Numbered from the stretch's first letter, positions 15,148 through 25,968 are shown. The stretch is DNA of 64,000 nucleotides from Acidovorax sp. Leaf191 (GCF_001424425.1 NZ_LMPT01000018.1:124001-188000), one strand, 5' to 3'. A program made the numbers and translations. The notes: a model not told the origin generated them from the letters alone.

Positions 15148-15167
15148 TCCGTCCGGTGTAGGACGGA
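15148..15167. promoter_or_regulatory. Inverted repeat upstream of the DUF3182 gene
   Basis: TCCGTCC at 15148-15154 and GGACGGA at 15161-15167 are perfect reverse complements separated by GGTGTA. The dyad sits about 95 bases before the DUF3182 start. It has no T-run on either side, so an operator is more likely than a terminator. The binding protein is unknown. Confidence 0.4.
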
Positions 15168-15285
15168 TAAGCAAGCGCGGGACAGCGGCGCCACCCCGGC
15201 GCAAGCCATGCAACACGCCAGGCGCCGATGCACGCAGGGCTCTCAGCCCGGGCCTGCAGCGTGTTTTGCCGGCCTGGCATGCAGT

Positions 15286-15305
15286 TTGCTATTAAATATA
15301 TAGCT
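15286..15305. repeat. AT-rich dyad, dispersed-repeat type
   Basis: TTGCTATTAAATATATAGCT stands out in GC-rich surroundings and forms an imperfect dyad around AGCTAT. Related GCTAT/ATAGC elements occur at 47170-47203 and 56160-56192. Such short AT-rich repeats are familiar in Comamonadaceae genomes, usually between genes, as here after boxA. Confidence 0.45.
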
Positions 15306-15354
15306 TAAAAATGACGCCCATCAAGCGGTAGGGGCAGTTTGAACGCCTCACCCC

Positions 15355-16638
15355 TCAGTACGTCTCCAGGTGCAGCCGCCCTTCGCGCTTGAGCGCCGCG
15401 CCCACCTGGCCCCAGTCCAGCCCGCTGGCGGTGGCGATGTCGCGCAGGGCCATCACCACGCCTTCTTCCATGCTCTTGAGGCCGCACACGTAGAAGTGGC
15501 TGCTGCCATCGCGCAGCAGCGCAGCCAGGTCGGCGGCGCGATCGCGCATCAGGTCCTGCACATAGCGCCGGGGTTGCCCTGCGGTGCGCGAGAACGCGAG
15601 GTTGATGTCGATGAAGTCCTTGGGCAGGCTTTGCAGCGGGCCGAAGTAGGGCAGCTCCTGCTGGGTCCGCGCCCCGAAGAACAGCAGCAGCTTGCCGCCC
15701 TCGAACTTGCCGCTGCTGCGCAGCCGGCGGCGCCATTCGGTCATGGCCCGCATCGGTGCGCTGCCGGTGCCGGTGCAGATCATCACGATGTGCGAGCGCG
15801 GGTGGTTGGGCATCAGGAACGAGCTGCCGAACGGCCCCACCACCTGCACCTTGTCGCCCACCTGCAGGTCGCACACGTAGTTGGAGGCCACGCCGCGCAC
15901 GGCGTGGCCGTCGTGGTCGGTGGTCACGCGCTTGACCGTGAGCGCCAGGTTGTTGTAGCCGGGCCGCTCGCCGTTGCGCGGGCTGGCAATCGAGTACTGG
16001 CGCGCGTGGTGTGCCTTGCCCAGCGCATCGGTGCCCGGCGGGATGATGCCGATGGACTGCCCCTCCAGCACCGGGAACGGCATGCTGCCGAAGTCGAGCA
16101 CCACGTGGTGTGTCTCGCTCTCGAAACCCGCTTCGGTGCAGTTGAAGTTGCCCACGACTGTCGCGGTGGTGGGGCTTCGGGGCGGGAACAGGTTGGTGTA
16201 GGGGTGCGCGGCCGACCAGGGCGGCACGGTGGCACCGTACTGCGCCGATTGAAACGGCTGGGCCCCGGGCTCTGCCGAGGCGGCGGGCGGCGCAGCCCGC
16301 AGCCCGGTGGCCTGTGCCGCCGCGGCCGGTGCGCCCTCGGCCGCCAGCTCCTCGGGCGACAGTTCTGCGGGCAGTTCTTCCCACGTCAGCTGTTCCTCGA
16401 TGCTGTAGGCCCGCGCCAGCGGCATGGTGCGCCAGTTGTCGATGGAGCCCGTGGGGCAGGGCGAGATGCAGGCCATGCAGCCGTTGCACACATCGGCCCG
16501 CACGACGTAGTTGTTGTCGTCGTGCGTGATGGCGCCCACCGGGCAGGTGGCCTCGCAGGTGTTGCAGCGGATGCAGATCTCGGGGTCGATCAGGTGCTGC
16601 TTCAGCATGCCGTTGTCGATCAGCGTGGTGGTATCCAT
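15355..16638 (-). CDS. boxA: Benzoyl-CoA 2,3-epoxidase reductase subunit BoxA
   Basis: This 427-residue reductase passes electrons from NADPH to the epoxidase BoxB during aerobic benzoyl-CoA breakdown. The N-terminus carries two 4Fe-4S clusters of the ferredoxin type (Cys 22, 25, 28, 32 and 51, 54, 57, 61). After a low-complexity linker follows a ferredoxin-NADP reductase-like FAD/NADP domain with [13 protein letters not shown] and a C-terminal [12 protein letters not shown]. The start is ATG 16638, preceded by GGAAGA; the longer open frame upstream is repeat sequence. It is the last gene of boxC-boxB-boxA. The gap to boxB holds a dispersed GC-rich repeat. Confidence 0.96.
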   Translation of the reverse strand: MDTTTLIDNGMLKQHLIDPEICIRCNTCEATCPVGAITHDDNNYVVRADVCNGCMACISPCPTGSIDNWRTMPLARAYSIEEQLTWEELPAELSPEELAAEGAPAAAAQATGLRAAPPAASAEPGAQPFQSAQYGATVPPWSAAHPYTNLFPPRSPTTATVVGNFNCTEAGFESETHHVVLDFGSMPFPVLEGQSIGIIPPGTDALGKAHHARQYSIASPRNGERPGYNNLALTVKRVTTDHDGHAVRGVASNYVCDLQVGDKVQVVGPFGSSFLMPNHPRSHIVMICTGTGSAPMRAMTEWRRRLRSSGKFEGGKLLLFFGARTQQELPYFGPLQSLPKDFIDINLAFSRTAGQPRRYVQDLMRDRAADLAALLRDGSSHFYVCGLKSMEEGVVMALRDIATASGLDWGQVGAALKREGRLHLETY

Positions 16639-16690
16639 ATTTTTCTTCCAGCGAAGCCGCAGAATTCTTGGGCGATGCCTTGGATTGCGC

Positions 16691-16794
16691 GCGGCCCCGG
16701 GCCAGTGCCACCGCGCAACCGGCTCCGCCGGGCCGCCGGTGGCGTCCCCCCTCGGGGGGGGGAAGCCGCGCAGCGGCTCAGGGGGGCTCAATTA
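16691..16794 (-). repeat. GC-rich dispersed repeat between boxB and boxA
   Basis: Read on the minus strand, this element starts CCCCCCTGAGCCGCTGCGCG, continues through a hairpin of a C-run and a G-run, and ends in GGCGGCCC-like sequence. A relative lies at 41084-41170 after the TonB receptor gene, and a short fragment at 33804-33823. All three lie directly after stop codons. Elements of this type are widespread in Acidovorax and its relatives. The hairpin could attenuate transcription into boxA. Confidence 0.6.
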
Positions 16795-18215
16795 AAGCGG
16801 ACGTATTCGAAATCGACCGGCTGGCGGTTGATGCCCATCACCGGTGGTGCGATCCAGCCCGCGAACTTGCCGGGCTCCACCACGCGACCCATCAGCGATG
16901 CGACGAACGCAAAGTCCTCGGGCGTGGGCAGCCACTCGGCCTTGCGCGCTGCCCATTCCACGTCGTTCACCACGCGGCCGTCGGGCGACATCTTGATGCC
17001 GGCCAGGGCGCCGATCTGGCGGTTGAAGGCCTTGTGCGGCACCGACAGGCGCGTGGGGATGCCGGCTTTTTCCAGCACCTTGTTCCAGCGGCCCACGCCG
17101 GCCATCGAGTCCTTGATGAAGTCGTCGCGCAGCACCTCGTTCAGCGCGTTGAGCATGGGCACGTCCTTTTCCAGCAGCTGGCCGTCCTTGACCTCCAGCA
17201 CCTTGTAGGTCTGGCCCTTGAGGATGTGGTCGTCACCTCGTTTGCCTTCTTCGTAGCGGCCCTTGAGGCCCGAGCTGTAGAAGATGGCGGCGTTGCTCGA
17301 CTGGTCGGCGCCGAACAGGTCGATGGTCACGCTGTAGTGGAAGTTCAGGTAGCGCTGCACCGTGCCCAGGTCGATGGCGCCGGCGGCGCGCACCTTGGCC
17401 GGGTCGTCGGTTTTCAGCTCGTTCATCACCTGCGCGGTGCGCGCCAGCACGCGCGAGACGCCGGACTCGCCCACGAACATGTGGTGGGCCTCCTCGGTCA
17501 GCATGAACTTGGTGGTGCGGGCCAGCGGGTCGAACGCGCTTTCGGCCAGGGCCGAGAGCTGGAACTTGCCATCACGGTCGGTGAAGTAGGTGAACATGAA
17601 GAACGCCAGCCAGTCGGGCGTTTTTTCATTGAAGGCGCCCAGGATGCGCGGGTTGTCCTGGTCGCCCGAGGTGCGCTGCAGCAGCGCTTCGGCCTCCTCG
17701 CGGCCGTCGCGGCCGAAGTGCTTGTGCAGCAGGTAGACCATGGCCCACAGGTGGCGGCCTTCTTCCACGTTGATCTGGAACAGGTTGCGCAGGTCGTACA
17801 TGCTGGGCGCGGTGAGGCCCAGGTGGCGCTGCTGCTCCACCGACGCGGGCTCGGTGTCGCCCTGCGTCACGATGATGCGGCGCAGGTTGGCGCGGTGCTC
17901 GCCGGGCACATCCTGCCAGGCCTTCTCGCCCTTGTGGTCGCCGAAGTGGATCTCGCGGTTGGCGTCGCCCGGGTTCAGGAAGATGCCCCAGCGGTAGTCG
18001 CGCATCTTCACGTGGCCGAACTGTGCCCAGCCCTGCGGGTCCACGCTCACGGCGGTGCGCAGGTAGACCTCGTGGTCGGTCGAGCCCTCGGGGCCCACGT
18101 CGTCCCACCAGTTGATGAAGTTGGGCTGCCAGCCTTCGAGCGCGCGCTGCAGCGTGCGGTCTTCGCCGAGGTTGACGTTGTTGGGGATCTTCTCGCTGTA
18201 GTTGATCGTGCTCAT
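16788..18215 (-). CDS. boxB: Benzoyl-CoA 2,3-epoxidase oxygenase subunit BoxB
   Basis: This 475-residue di-iron enzyme adds one oxygen atom of O2 to benzoyl-CoA, giving the 2,3-epoxide. Candidate iron ligands of the carboxylate-bridged type are visible in the helical segments containing [13 protein letters not shown] and [12 protein letters not shown], the latter with the E-x-x-H pattern. The length matches the family. A ribosome site AAGGA precedes ATG 18215. It lies between boxC upstream and boxA downstream. The gap to boxC contains a long inverted repeat, and the end of the gene meets a GC-rich repeat. Confidence 0.97.
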   Translation of the reverse strand: MSTINYSEKIPNNVNLGEDRTLQRALEGWQPNFINWWDDVGPEGSTDHEVYLRTAVSVDPQGWAQFGHVKMRDYRWGIFLNPGDANREIHFGDHKGEKAWQDVPGEHRANLRRIIVTQGDTEPASVEQQRHLGLTAPSMYDLRNLFQINVEEGRHLWAMVYLLHKHFGRDGREEAEALLQRTSGDQDNPRILGAFNEKTPDWLAFFMFTYFTDRDGKFQLSALAESAFDPLARTTKFMLTEEAHHMFVGESGVSRVLARTAQVMNELKTDDPAKVRAAGAIDLGTVQRYLNFHYSVTIDLFGADQSSNAAIFYSSGLKGRYEEGKRGDDHILKGQTYKVLEVKDGQLLEKDVPMLNALNEVLRDDFIKDSMAGVGRWNKVLEKAGIPTRLSVPHKAFNRQIGALAGIKMSPDGRVVNDVEWAARKAEWLPTPEDFAFVASLMGRVVEPGKFAGWIAPPVMGINRQPVDFEYVRFN

Positions 18216-18243
18216 GGCCAGTCCTTCAAGTGGAGGTTCATAT

Positions 18244-18303
18244 CCGTTCGGCCTGAGCTTGTCGAAGGCTTGCGCAGGGCCTCGACAAGCTCAGCCTGAA
18301 CGG
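18244..18303. repeat. Long inverted repeat (stem-loop) between boxC and boxB
   Basis: The arms at 18244-18265 and 18282-18303 are near-perfect reverse complements, built on GCCTGAGCTTGTCGA and TCGACAAGCTCAGCCTGAAC, with a 16-base loop. This sequence type is a well-known dispersed intergenic repeat in many proteobacteria. Its place inside the box operon means boxB and boxA must be read through it. Confidence 0.8.
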
Positions 18304-18338
18304 GTGGGGAGGTCAATCGGTTGGTTGGGGCTTTGGGG

Positions 18339-20009
<1,671 letters not shown>

Positions 20010-20047
20010 GGGGCGTCTCCGTCAAAAACTGCTAACAGGAATAATAG

Positions 20048-20105
20048 TGCATAAATCCATCAACTGATGTGCATCATGATGCATGTTGGCAGGCGAGTCA
20101 ATGCA
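20048..20105 (-). promoter_or_regulatory. boxC promoter with TGCA operator array
   Basis: TGCA occurs at 20048, 20070, 20080 and 20102, a symmetric 22-10-22 base spacing. A minus-strand promoter fits here: TTGACT (20101-20096), 17 bases, CATGAT (20078-20073), so TGCA units lie in the spacer and across the -10. TGCA repeats are the reported recognition unit of BzdR/BoxR-type regulators. The promoter boxes are predicted by eye. Confidence 0.65.
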
Positions 20106-20226
20106 TGTTTGTGCTGATCGCCAATTTTTCTGACGCGATGGGCCGTGCAGAGGGCGCTCCGCCGGTCAGGCGGTCGGTGGCGCGTGGGGGGGGGCGCCCG
20201 GGGGGCGGGTGGGGGAGGCCGGGCTT

Positions 20227-21168
20227 TCAGTCGGGCCGGCTGGCCATCAGCCTGCGCACGCCGGTGCGCAGCTGCCGCAGGCTTTCCTCCAGGTTCTGCC
20301 CGGAGGTATCGATGGTCAGGTCCGCCTTGGAATAGAACGCCGCCCGGCCTTCCAGGATGCGGCGCAGGTCGTCCATGGCCTCCTTGCTGGCGGCCATGGG
20401 GCGCATGTCGCCCTGGGCCAGCACGCGGCCCATGTGCTCCTCGGGCGCGGCGCGCAGCCACACCGTGGTGCAGTGCGCCAGCAGCTCGTTGAAGGTGGCG
20501 GGGTCCGAGACGATGCCGCCGGGCGTGGCGATCACCACCTCGCTGTGGATCTGCACGATCTCCTCAAGCGCGCGGCGCTCGTAGCGGCGGTACGCGGTGG
20601 TGCCGTACAGGTCGTGGATCTCGCGCACGCTGCAGCCCGCCAGGGTTTCGATCTCGCGGCTCAGCTCGATGAACGGCACGTCCAGGTCGCGCGCCAGCAG
20701 GGGGCCCAGGGTGGACTTGCCCGCGCCGCGCAGCCCCACCAGCGCAATGCGCCGGTGGCGTGCCGTGTCGCTGGCGCCGCTGTTCAGCAGCTCGTGCAGG
20801 GCCAGCCGGGCGCGGCGCAGCTCGGGCTCGCTGCGGTGCTCCAGCAGCTCGCGGATCAACAGCCATTCGGGCGATCGGGTGGTGAAGTCGCCCACCAGTT
20901 CGGCCAGCGAGCAGTGCAGCGCGCCGGCCACCTGCTGCAGCACCAGGATGGACGCGTTGCCCGTGCCGTACTCCAGGTTGGCCAGGTGCCGCTCCGACAC
21001 ATCGGCCGCCACCGCCACCGCCTTGCGCGTGAGCCCGCGCTGCGCACGCAGGTTACGCACCCGCTCGCCCAGTGCGGTCAGCAGGGGGTTACGGGCTTCG
21101 TCGGCAGGCCCTGGCGCGACCTCGCCCAGGGCTGGGGGCAAGGTGGCGGTGTCTTCTGGTTCGTTCAT
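20227..21168 (-). CDS. boxR: Box pathway regulator BoxR (XRE domain + shikimate kinase-like domain)
   Basis: This 313-residue regulator has an N-terminal XRE helix-turn-helix (about residues 33-95, with KAVAVAADVSERHLANLE) and a C-terminal shikimate kinase-like domain with a P-loop GLRGAGKST at 145-153. In BoxR and its paralogue BzdR this second domain senses benzoyl-CoA, which releases repression. Start ATG 21168 is chosen because GAGG lies six bases before it, while the ATG two codons earlier directly abuts it. The gene lies between boxC and the divergent boxD-bclA operon, the usual place for BoxR. TGCA motifs lie on both sides, so self-control is likely. Confidence 0.95.
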   Translation of the reverse strand: MNEPEDTATLPPALGEVAPGPADEARNPLLTALGERVRNLRAQRGLTRKAVAVAADVSERHLANLEYGTGNASILVLQQVAGALHCSLAELVGDFTTRSPEWLLIRELLEHRSEPELRRARLALHELLNSGASDTARHRRIALVGLRGAGKSTLGPLLARDLDVPFIELSREIETLAGCSVREIHDLYGTTAYRRYERRALEEIVQIHSEVVIATPGGIVSDPATFNELLAHCTTVWLRAAPEEHMGRVLAQGDMRPMAASKEAMDDLRRILEGRAAFYSKADLTIDTSGQNLEESLRQLRTGVRRLMASRPD

Positions 21169-21262
21169 GTCCATCCTCAAATTCACATCGGCTGCACCTG
21201 GGCATTTTGCGGTGCATCCCCCGGGCGGCCCGCGCGGCCGGACACCGTAAGGGAAAACACCA

Positions 21263-21372
21263 TGCATGCACTATAGTGCTTGACACTGCATCAAGCATTA
21301 TCTATCGTTCATGTGTAGGCAAGATACTGCACATTGCCGAATCCCACAAGAAAATGCATGCAGCACTGTGCA
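21263..21372 (+). promoter_or_regulatory. Promoter and TGCA operator array for the boxD-bclA operon
   Basis: TGCA occurs at 21263, 21267, 21287, 21328, 21355, 21359 and 21369. A good promoter, TTGACA at 21280-21285 with TATCGT at 21303-21308 (17-base spacing), surrounds the copy at 21287. Two more TGCA units, at 21193 and 21213, lie just before boxR. This fits BoxR repression of the divergent operon and of its own gene. Binding sites are inferred from motif and position. Confidence 0.6.
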
Positions 21373-21409
21373 CGCTGCGCTCCATTGTCCCAGCCACCCA
21401 CGAGTCGCC

Positions 21410-21877
21410 ATGTCCGATAAAGCAGCATTCCATGAAGCCCTGGCCGCATTGACCGGGCAGATCGCAGGCCGACGTCTGGACGGTGACCTGCAAACCTGGC
21501 TCAACCAGACGCACGGCCAGGGCAGCGACGCCTACCGGCAGCTCAAGGCGGGTTGCCTGGCGGGCGTGGCGCAAGGCTGGCTCTGCGAGCGCGAGGGCGG
21601 CGGCATCCGCTACGGCCGGGTCTTCCAGGCAGACGACGCGCTGCACCGCTTCTCGGTGGACGTGGTGGACATGCAGGACATCGCCGGCCCGCACCACACC
21701 CATCCGCTCGGAGAGATCGACCTGATCATGCCGCTGGAGGGCGACGCCACCTTCGACGGGCACCCCGCCGGCTGGTGCGTGTACCCGCCCGGCAGCGCCC
21801 ACCGCCCCACCGTGGCCCAGGGCCGCTCGCTGGTGCTCTACCTGCTGCCCGAGGGGCAGATTCAATTCACGCGCTGA
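21410..21877 (+). CDS. DUF4863 family, cupin-like protein of the benzoate operon
   Basis: This 155-residue protein belongs to DUF4863, a family found near aerobic benzoyl-CoA genes. The second half looks like a small cupin barrel with candidate metal ligands in HHTHPLGEID and the later PPGSAH. The start is ATG 21410. It is the first gene of the plus-strand box operon, behind the promoter with TGCA repeats, and is followed by boxD. A role in detoxifying or sensing a pathway intermediate is possible, but nothing in the sequence fixes it. Confidence 0.82.
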   Translation: MSDKAAFHEALAALTGQIAGRRLDGDLQTWLNQTHGQGSDAYRQLKAGCLAGVAQGWLCEREGGGIRYGRVFQADDALHRFSVDVVDMQDIAGPHHTHPLGEIDLIMPLEGDATFDGHPAGWCVYPPGSAHRPTVAQGRSLVLYLLPEGQIQFTR

Positions 21878-21975
21878 AGGCACGGCGGGCTCGCCGCCCG
21901 ACTTGTCCGCTGCATCGCTGCCGCCACCGACATCGCCACCGCGGGCGCTGCCGACCACCTGCAAGAAAGATCCCC

Positions 21976-23526
21976 ATGACCGAACTGCTCCCCAACTACG
22001 CTGCCGGACGCTGGCAAACCGGCCAGGGCCCGGGCGCCGTGCTCCAGGACCCGGTGCTGGGCCACGACCTGGTGCGCGTGGATGCCACGGGCCTCGACCT
22101 GCCCGAGGCCTTCCGGTTCGCCCGCGAACAGGGCGGCTCGGCATTGCGTGCGTTGACCTACCGGCAGCGCGCCGCGCTGCTGGGCGCCGTGGTCAAGGTA
22201 CTGCAAACCCACCGCGACGCGTACTACGAGATCGCCACGGCCAACAGCGGCACGGTGAAGAACGACTCCGCCGTGGACATCGACGGCGGCATCTTCACGC
22301 TGGGCCAGTACGCCAAATGGGGCGATGCGCTGGGCGATGTGCGCGCGCTGCGCGATGGCGACGCCGCCCGGCTCGGCAAGGAGCCCGTGTTCCTGTCGCA
22401 GCACCTGCAGGTGCCCGCGCGCGGCGTGGCGCTGTTCATCAACGCCTTCAACTTCCCGGCCTGGGGCCTGTGGGAAAAGGCGGCGCCCGCGCTGCTCTCC
22501 GGCGTGCCGGTGATCGTCAAGCCCGCCACGTCCACCGCCTGGCTCACGCAGCGCATGGTGCGCGACGTGGTCGATGCGGGCGTGCTGCCGGCGGGCGCGC
22601 TGTCGGTCATTGCGGGCAGCTCCGCCGGGCTCATGGACCAGCTCGGGCCGTTCGACGTGGTCTCGTTCACCGGCTCGGCCGACACGGCCGGCATCATCCG
22701 CGCGCACCCCGCGGTGGCCCGGCGCTCGGTGCGCGCCAACATTGAGGCCGACAGCCTCAACAGTGCGCTGCTGCTGCCCGATGCGGCACCCGGCAGCGAC
22801 GCCTTCAACCTGCTGGTGCGCGAAGTGGTGCGCGAGATGACCGTCAAGTCGGGCCAGAAATGCACCGCCATCCGCCGCATCCTGGTGCCGGCGGGCGTGT
22901 ACGGCGCTGCGGCCGAGGCCATCGGCGCCAAGCTCGCAGGCGTGACGGTGGGCAACCCCCGCAACGACGGCGTGCGCATGGGCTCGCTCGTCAGCACCGC
23001 CCAGCTGCACGCCGTGCGCGAGGGGCTGGCGCAGCTGTGCGCCCACGCCGACATCCTGCACGACGGCCGGCAGGCGCCGCTGGTGGACGCCGACCCCGCC
23101 GTGGCGGCCTGCATCGGCCCGGTGCTGCTGGGTGCGCGCGACGCCGATGCGGCGGCCGTGGTGCACGACGTCGAGGTGTTCGGCCCGGTGGCCACGCTGG
23201 TGCCTTACCGCGATGTGGACCATGCCCTGGCGCTTGCACAGCGCGGCCAGGGGTCGCTGGTGGCATCGCTGTACGGCGCCGACGAGGCCGCGCTGGGGCA
23301 TGCCGCCGTGCAGCTCGCAGCCAGCCATGGCCGCGTGCACGTGGTGACGCCCGACGTCGCGCAGGCCCACACCGGCCACGGCAACGTGATGCCCATGTCG
23401 CTGCACGGCGGTCCGGGGCGTGCGGGCGGCGGGGCGGAGCTCGCGGGCCTGCGGGCGCTGGGCTTCTACCACCAGCGCAGCGCCGTGCAGGCCAGCCCTG
23501 GTGTGCTGGCCGCGCTGGGCCTGTGA
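21976..23526 (+). CDS. boxD: 3,4-dehydroadipyl-CoA semialdehyde dehydrogenase BoxD
   Basis: This 516-residue aldehyde dehydrogenase oxidises the ring-opened semialdehyde made by BoxC to 3,4-dehydroadipyl-CoA, using NADP. The phenylacetate-type ALDH features are visible: [20 protein letters not shown], the nucleotide-binding [10 protein letters not shown], and the catalytic cysteine in [12 protein letters not shown] long open frame to the left overlaps DUF4863; ATG 21976 with a GAAAGA site is chosen because the protein then begins as family members do ([13 protein letters not shown]). It stands between DUF4863 and benzoate-CoA ligase. Confidence 0.94.
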   Translation: MTELLPNYAAGRWQTGQGPGAVLQDPVLGHDLVRVDATGLDLPEAFRFAREQGGSALRALTYRQRAALLGAVVKVLQTHRDAYYEIATANSGTVKNDSAVDIDGGIFTLGQYAKWGDALGDVRALRDGDAARLGKEPVFLSQHLQVPARGVALFINAFNFPAWGLWEKAAPALLSGVPVIVKPATSTAWLTQRMVRDVVDAGVLPAGALSVIAGSSAGLMDQLGPFDVVSFTGSADTAGIIRAHPAVARRSVRANIEADSLNSALLLPDAAPGSDAFNLLVREVVREMTVKSGQKCTAIRRILVPAGVYGAAAEAIGAKLAGVTVGNPRNDGVRMGSLVSTAQLHAVREGLAQLCAHADILHDGRQAPLVDADPAVAACIGPVLLGARDADAAAVVHDVEVFGPVATLVPYRDVDHALALAQRGQGSLVASLYGADEAALGHAAVQLAASHGRVHVVTPDVAQAHTGHGNVMPMSLHGGPGRAGGGAELAGLRALGFYHQRSAVQASPGVLAALGL

Positions 23527-23605
23527 CCGCCCAGGCGCAGACCACGGCAGCCGCCAGCCAGCACGCAGCACCAGAAAAACGCCAGCGAACCACGGAGACA
23601 TCGCC

Positions 23606-25156
23606 ATGACCACCCTGCCCGAGCGTTTCAACTTTGCGCAGCACCTGTTCGACCTGAACCGCGACCACGCGCAGCGCACGGCCTACATCGACGACCGCGG
23701 CACGCTGAGCTACGGCGACCTGCAGGACCGCGCCCGGCGCCTGGCCGGTGTGCTGGTGGATGCCGGCCTGCGCCGCGAAGAGCGGGTGCTGATGCTCATG
23801 CACGACACCAGCGACTGGCCCGTGTGCTTTCTGGGCTGCCTGTACGCCGGCGTGGTGCCCGTGGCGGTCAACACCCTGCTCACCGCAGACGACTACGCCT
23901 ACATGCTGGGCCACAGCCGCGCCCAGGCCGTGCTGGTGTCGGGCGCGTTGCTGCCCGTGCTGCACAGCGCCATGGCGCTCGGCCCGCACGAGGTGGCCGC
24001 GCTGTGGGTGTCGCAGCCCACGCAGGCGGTCGGCAAAGGGGCCGTGGCGCTGGACGAGGCCATTGCCTATGCGCAGCCGCTGCCTGCGCCGGCCGCCACC
24101 GGACCTGACGACCCGGGCTTCTGGCTGTACTCGTCGGGCTCCACTGGCAAGCCCAAGGGCACGGTGCATACCCACGGCAATCTCTGGTGGACGGCCGAGC
24201 TGTACGGCAAGCCCGTGCTGGGCCTCACGCGCGACGATGTGTGCTTCTCGGCCGCCAAGCTGTACTTCGCCTACGGGCTGGGCAATGCGCTCACGTTCCC
24301 GCTGTCGGTGGGCGCCACCGTGGTGCTGATGGCCGAGCGGCCCACGCCCGATGCCACCTTCCAGCGCTGGGTGGACCACCGGCCCACCGTGTTCTTCGGT
24401 GCGCCCACCGGTTTTGCGGGCATGCTGGCCTCGCCCCGGCTGCCGGCGCGCGCCCAGGTGGCGCTGCGCATGTGCTCGTCGGCCGGCGAGGCGCTGCCCG
24501 CCGAGATCGCCCAGCGCTTCAAGGCGCATTTCGGATGCGACATCATCGACGGCATCGGCTCCACCGAGATGCTGCACATCTTCCTGTCCAACCGCCCGGG
24601 CGACATCCGCTACGGCACCACGGGCAAGCCCGTGCCCGGCTACGAGGTCGAGCTGCGCGGCGAGGACGGCCGCCCCGTGGCCGACGGCGAGGTGGGCGAC
24701 CTGTACATCCGCGGCCCCAGCGCCGCCCTGATGTACTGGAACAACCGCGACAAGACGCGCGACACCTTCCAGGGCGGCTGGACCAAGAGCGGCGACAAGT
24801 ACGTGCGCGACGCAGACGGCTACTACACCTACGCCGGGCGCAGCGACGACATGCTCAAGGTCAGCGGCATCTACGTGTCGCCCTTCGAGGTCGAGGCCAC
24901 GCTGATGCAGCACGCCGCCGTGCTGGAGGTGGCGGTCATCGGCAAGCAGGACGGCGAGGGCCTGACCAAGACCAAGGCCTTCGTCGTGCTCAAGGACGGC
25001 CACGGCGCGACGCAAGAGGAGCTCAAGGCCTTCGTCAAGGACCGCCTGGCGCCCTACAAGTACCCGCGCTTCATCGAGTTCGTGCCCGAGCTGCCCAAGA
25101 CCGCCACCGGCAAGATCCAGCGCTTTCGCCTGCGCGAGCAGGAGGCGCAGGCATGA
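23606..25156 (+). CDS. bclA: Benzoate-CoA ligase
   Basis: This 516-residue AMP-forming ligase activates benzoate to benzoyl-CoA with ATP and CoA, the entry step of the box pathway. Adenylation motifs are clear: SSGSTGKPKGTVHTHGN (A3), GSTEMLHIF (A5), and the C-terminal GKIQRFRLR with the catalytic lysine. The length and the start MTTLPERFNFAQH match the benzoate-CoA ligase group. GGAG lies before ATG 23606. It follows boxD by 79 bases and overlaps the next hydrolase gene (ATGA). The box context supports benzoate over other aryl acids. Confidence 0.95.
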   Translation: MTTLPERFNFAQHLFDLNRDHAQRTAYIDDRGTLSYGDLQDRARRLAGVLVDAGLRREERVLMLMHDTSDWPVCFLGCLYAGVVPVAVNTLLTADDYAYMLGHSRAQAVLVSGALLPVLHSAMALGPHEVAALWVSQPTQAVGKGAVALDEAIAYAQPLPAPAATGPDDPGFWLYSSGSTGKPKGTVHTHGNLWWTAELYGKPVLGLTRDDVCFSAAKLYFAYGLGNALTFPLSVGATVVLMAERPTPDATFQRWVDHRPTVFFGAPTGFAGMLASPRLPARAQVALRMCSSAGEALPAEIAQRFKAHFGCDIIDGIGSTEMLHIFLSNRPGDIRYGTTGKPVPGYEVELRGEDGRPVADGEVGDLYIRGPSAALMYWNNRDKTRDTFQGGWTKSGDKYVRDADGYYTYAGRSDDMLKVSGIYVSPFEVEATLMQHAAVLEVAVIGKQDGEGLTKTKAFVVLKDGHGATQEELKAFVKDRLAPYKYPRFIEFVPELPKTATGKIQRFRLREQEAQA

Positions 25157-25968
25157 GTGCCAAGGCCAAAATCAGCGAATTCGCCAACATTGCCTGGCGC
25201 GGGCGCGAGGTGCAGGTCGAGTACCAGTGGATCGCGCCCGAGCGTACCGACGCTCCGCTCGTGGTCTTCCTGCACGAAGGCCTGGGCTCGCTGGCGATGT
25301 GGAAGGACTTCCCGCAGCGGCTGTGCGCGGACGGCGGCTTTCGGGGCCTGGTGTTCTCCCGCCCCGGCTACGGCCGCTCCACGCCGCGCGCGGCCGACGA
25401 GCGCTGGGGCGTGGACTTCATGCACCGGCAGGCCGAGGAGGTGCTGCCTGCGCTGCTGCAGGCGCTGGGCGTGAGTGAAGCGCCCTGGCTGTTCGGCCAC
25501 AGCGACGGTGCCTCCATCGCGCTGCTGTACGCCGCCCGCTTTCCGGAAAGCGTGGCCGGCCTGGTGCTGCTGGCGCCGCACATCTTCGTCGAGGACGTGA
25601 CCATCGCCAACATCGAACAGGCGCGCGCCGCCTACGAGACCACCGACCTTCCGCAGAGGCTCGCCCGCTACCACGACGACCCCGATTCGGCCTTCTGGGG
25701 CTGGAACCGCATCTGGCTCGACCCCGCCTTTCGCGGCTGGAGCATCGTGGCCGACATCGCCGCCGTGCGCGCGCCTGTGCTGGCCGTGCAGGGCCTGGAC
25801 GACGAATACGGAACGCTGGCGCAGATCCGCGGCATTGCCGAGCGCGTGCCGGGCACCCGCCTGCTGGAGCTGCCCGCCTGCGCGCATTCCCCCCACCGTG
25901 ACCGGCCCGGCGACGTGATCGCCGAGACGGTGGCGTTCATCACGACAACATCCAGGAGACAACCATGA
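25153..25968 (+). CDS. Alpha/beta hydrolase of the box operon
   Basis: This 271-residue alpha/beta hydrolase has the nucleophile elbow GHSDGAS and the strand-loop VFLHEGLGSLAMWKDFP. Acid and histidine candidates are in GLDDEYG and CAHSPHRD. It overlaps bclA and the binding-protein gene (ATGA on both sides), so it is an integral part of the operon. Hydrolases of this type are often found in box clusters and may hydrolyse stray CoA thioesters or a lactone formed from the semialdehyde; this is inference. No signal peptide is present. Confidence 0.9.
   Translation: MSAKAKISEFANIAWRGREVQVEYQWIAPERTDAPLVVFLHEGLGSLAMWKDFPQRLCADGGFRGLVFSRPGYGRSTPRAADERWGVDFMHRQAEEVLPALLQALGVSEAPWLFGHSDGASIALLYAARFPESVAGLVLLAPHIFVEDVTIANIEQARAAYETTDLPQRLARYHDDPDSAFWGWNRIWLDPAFRGWSIVADIAAVRAPVLAVQGLDDEYGTLAQIRGIAERVPGTRLLELPACAHSPHRDRPGDVIAETVAFITTTSRRQP

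Larger units (their letters stand above)
15055..15354. other. Non-coding gap between DUF3182 gene and boxA
   Basis: There is no convincing gene in these 300 bases. The gap holds a perfect 7-base inverted repeat with a 6-base loop (15148-15167) and an AT-rich dyad at 15286-15305. The left part should carry the promoter of the minus-strand DUF3182 gene. The right part lies downstream of boxA, where its transcription may end. Confidence 0.7.
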
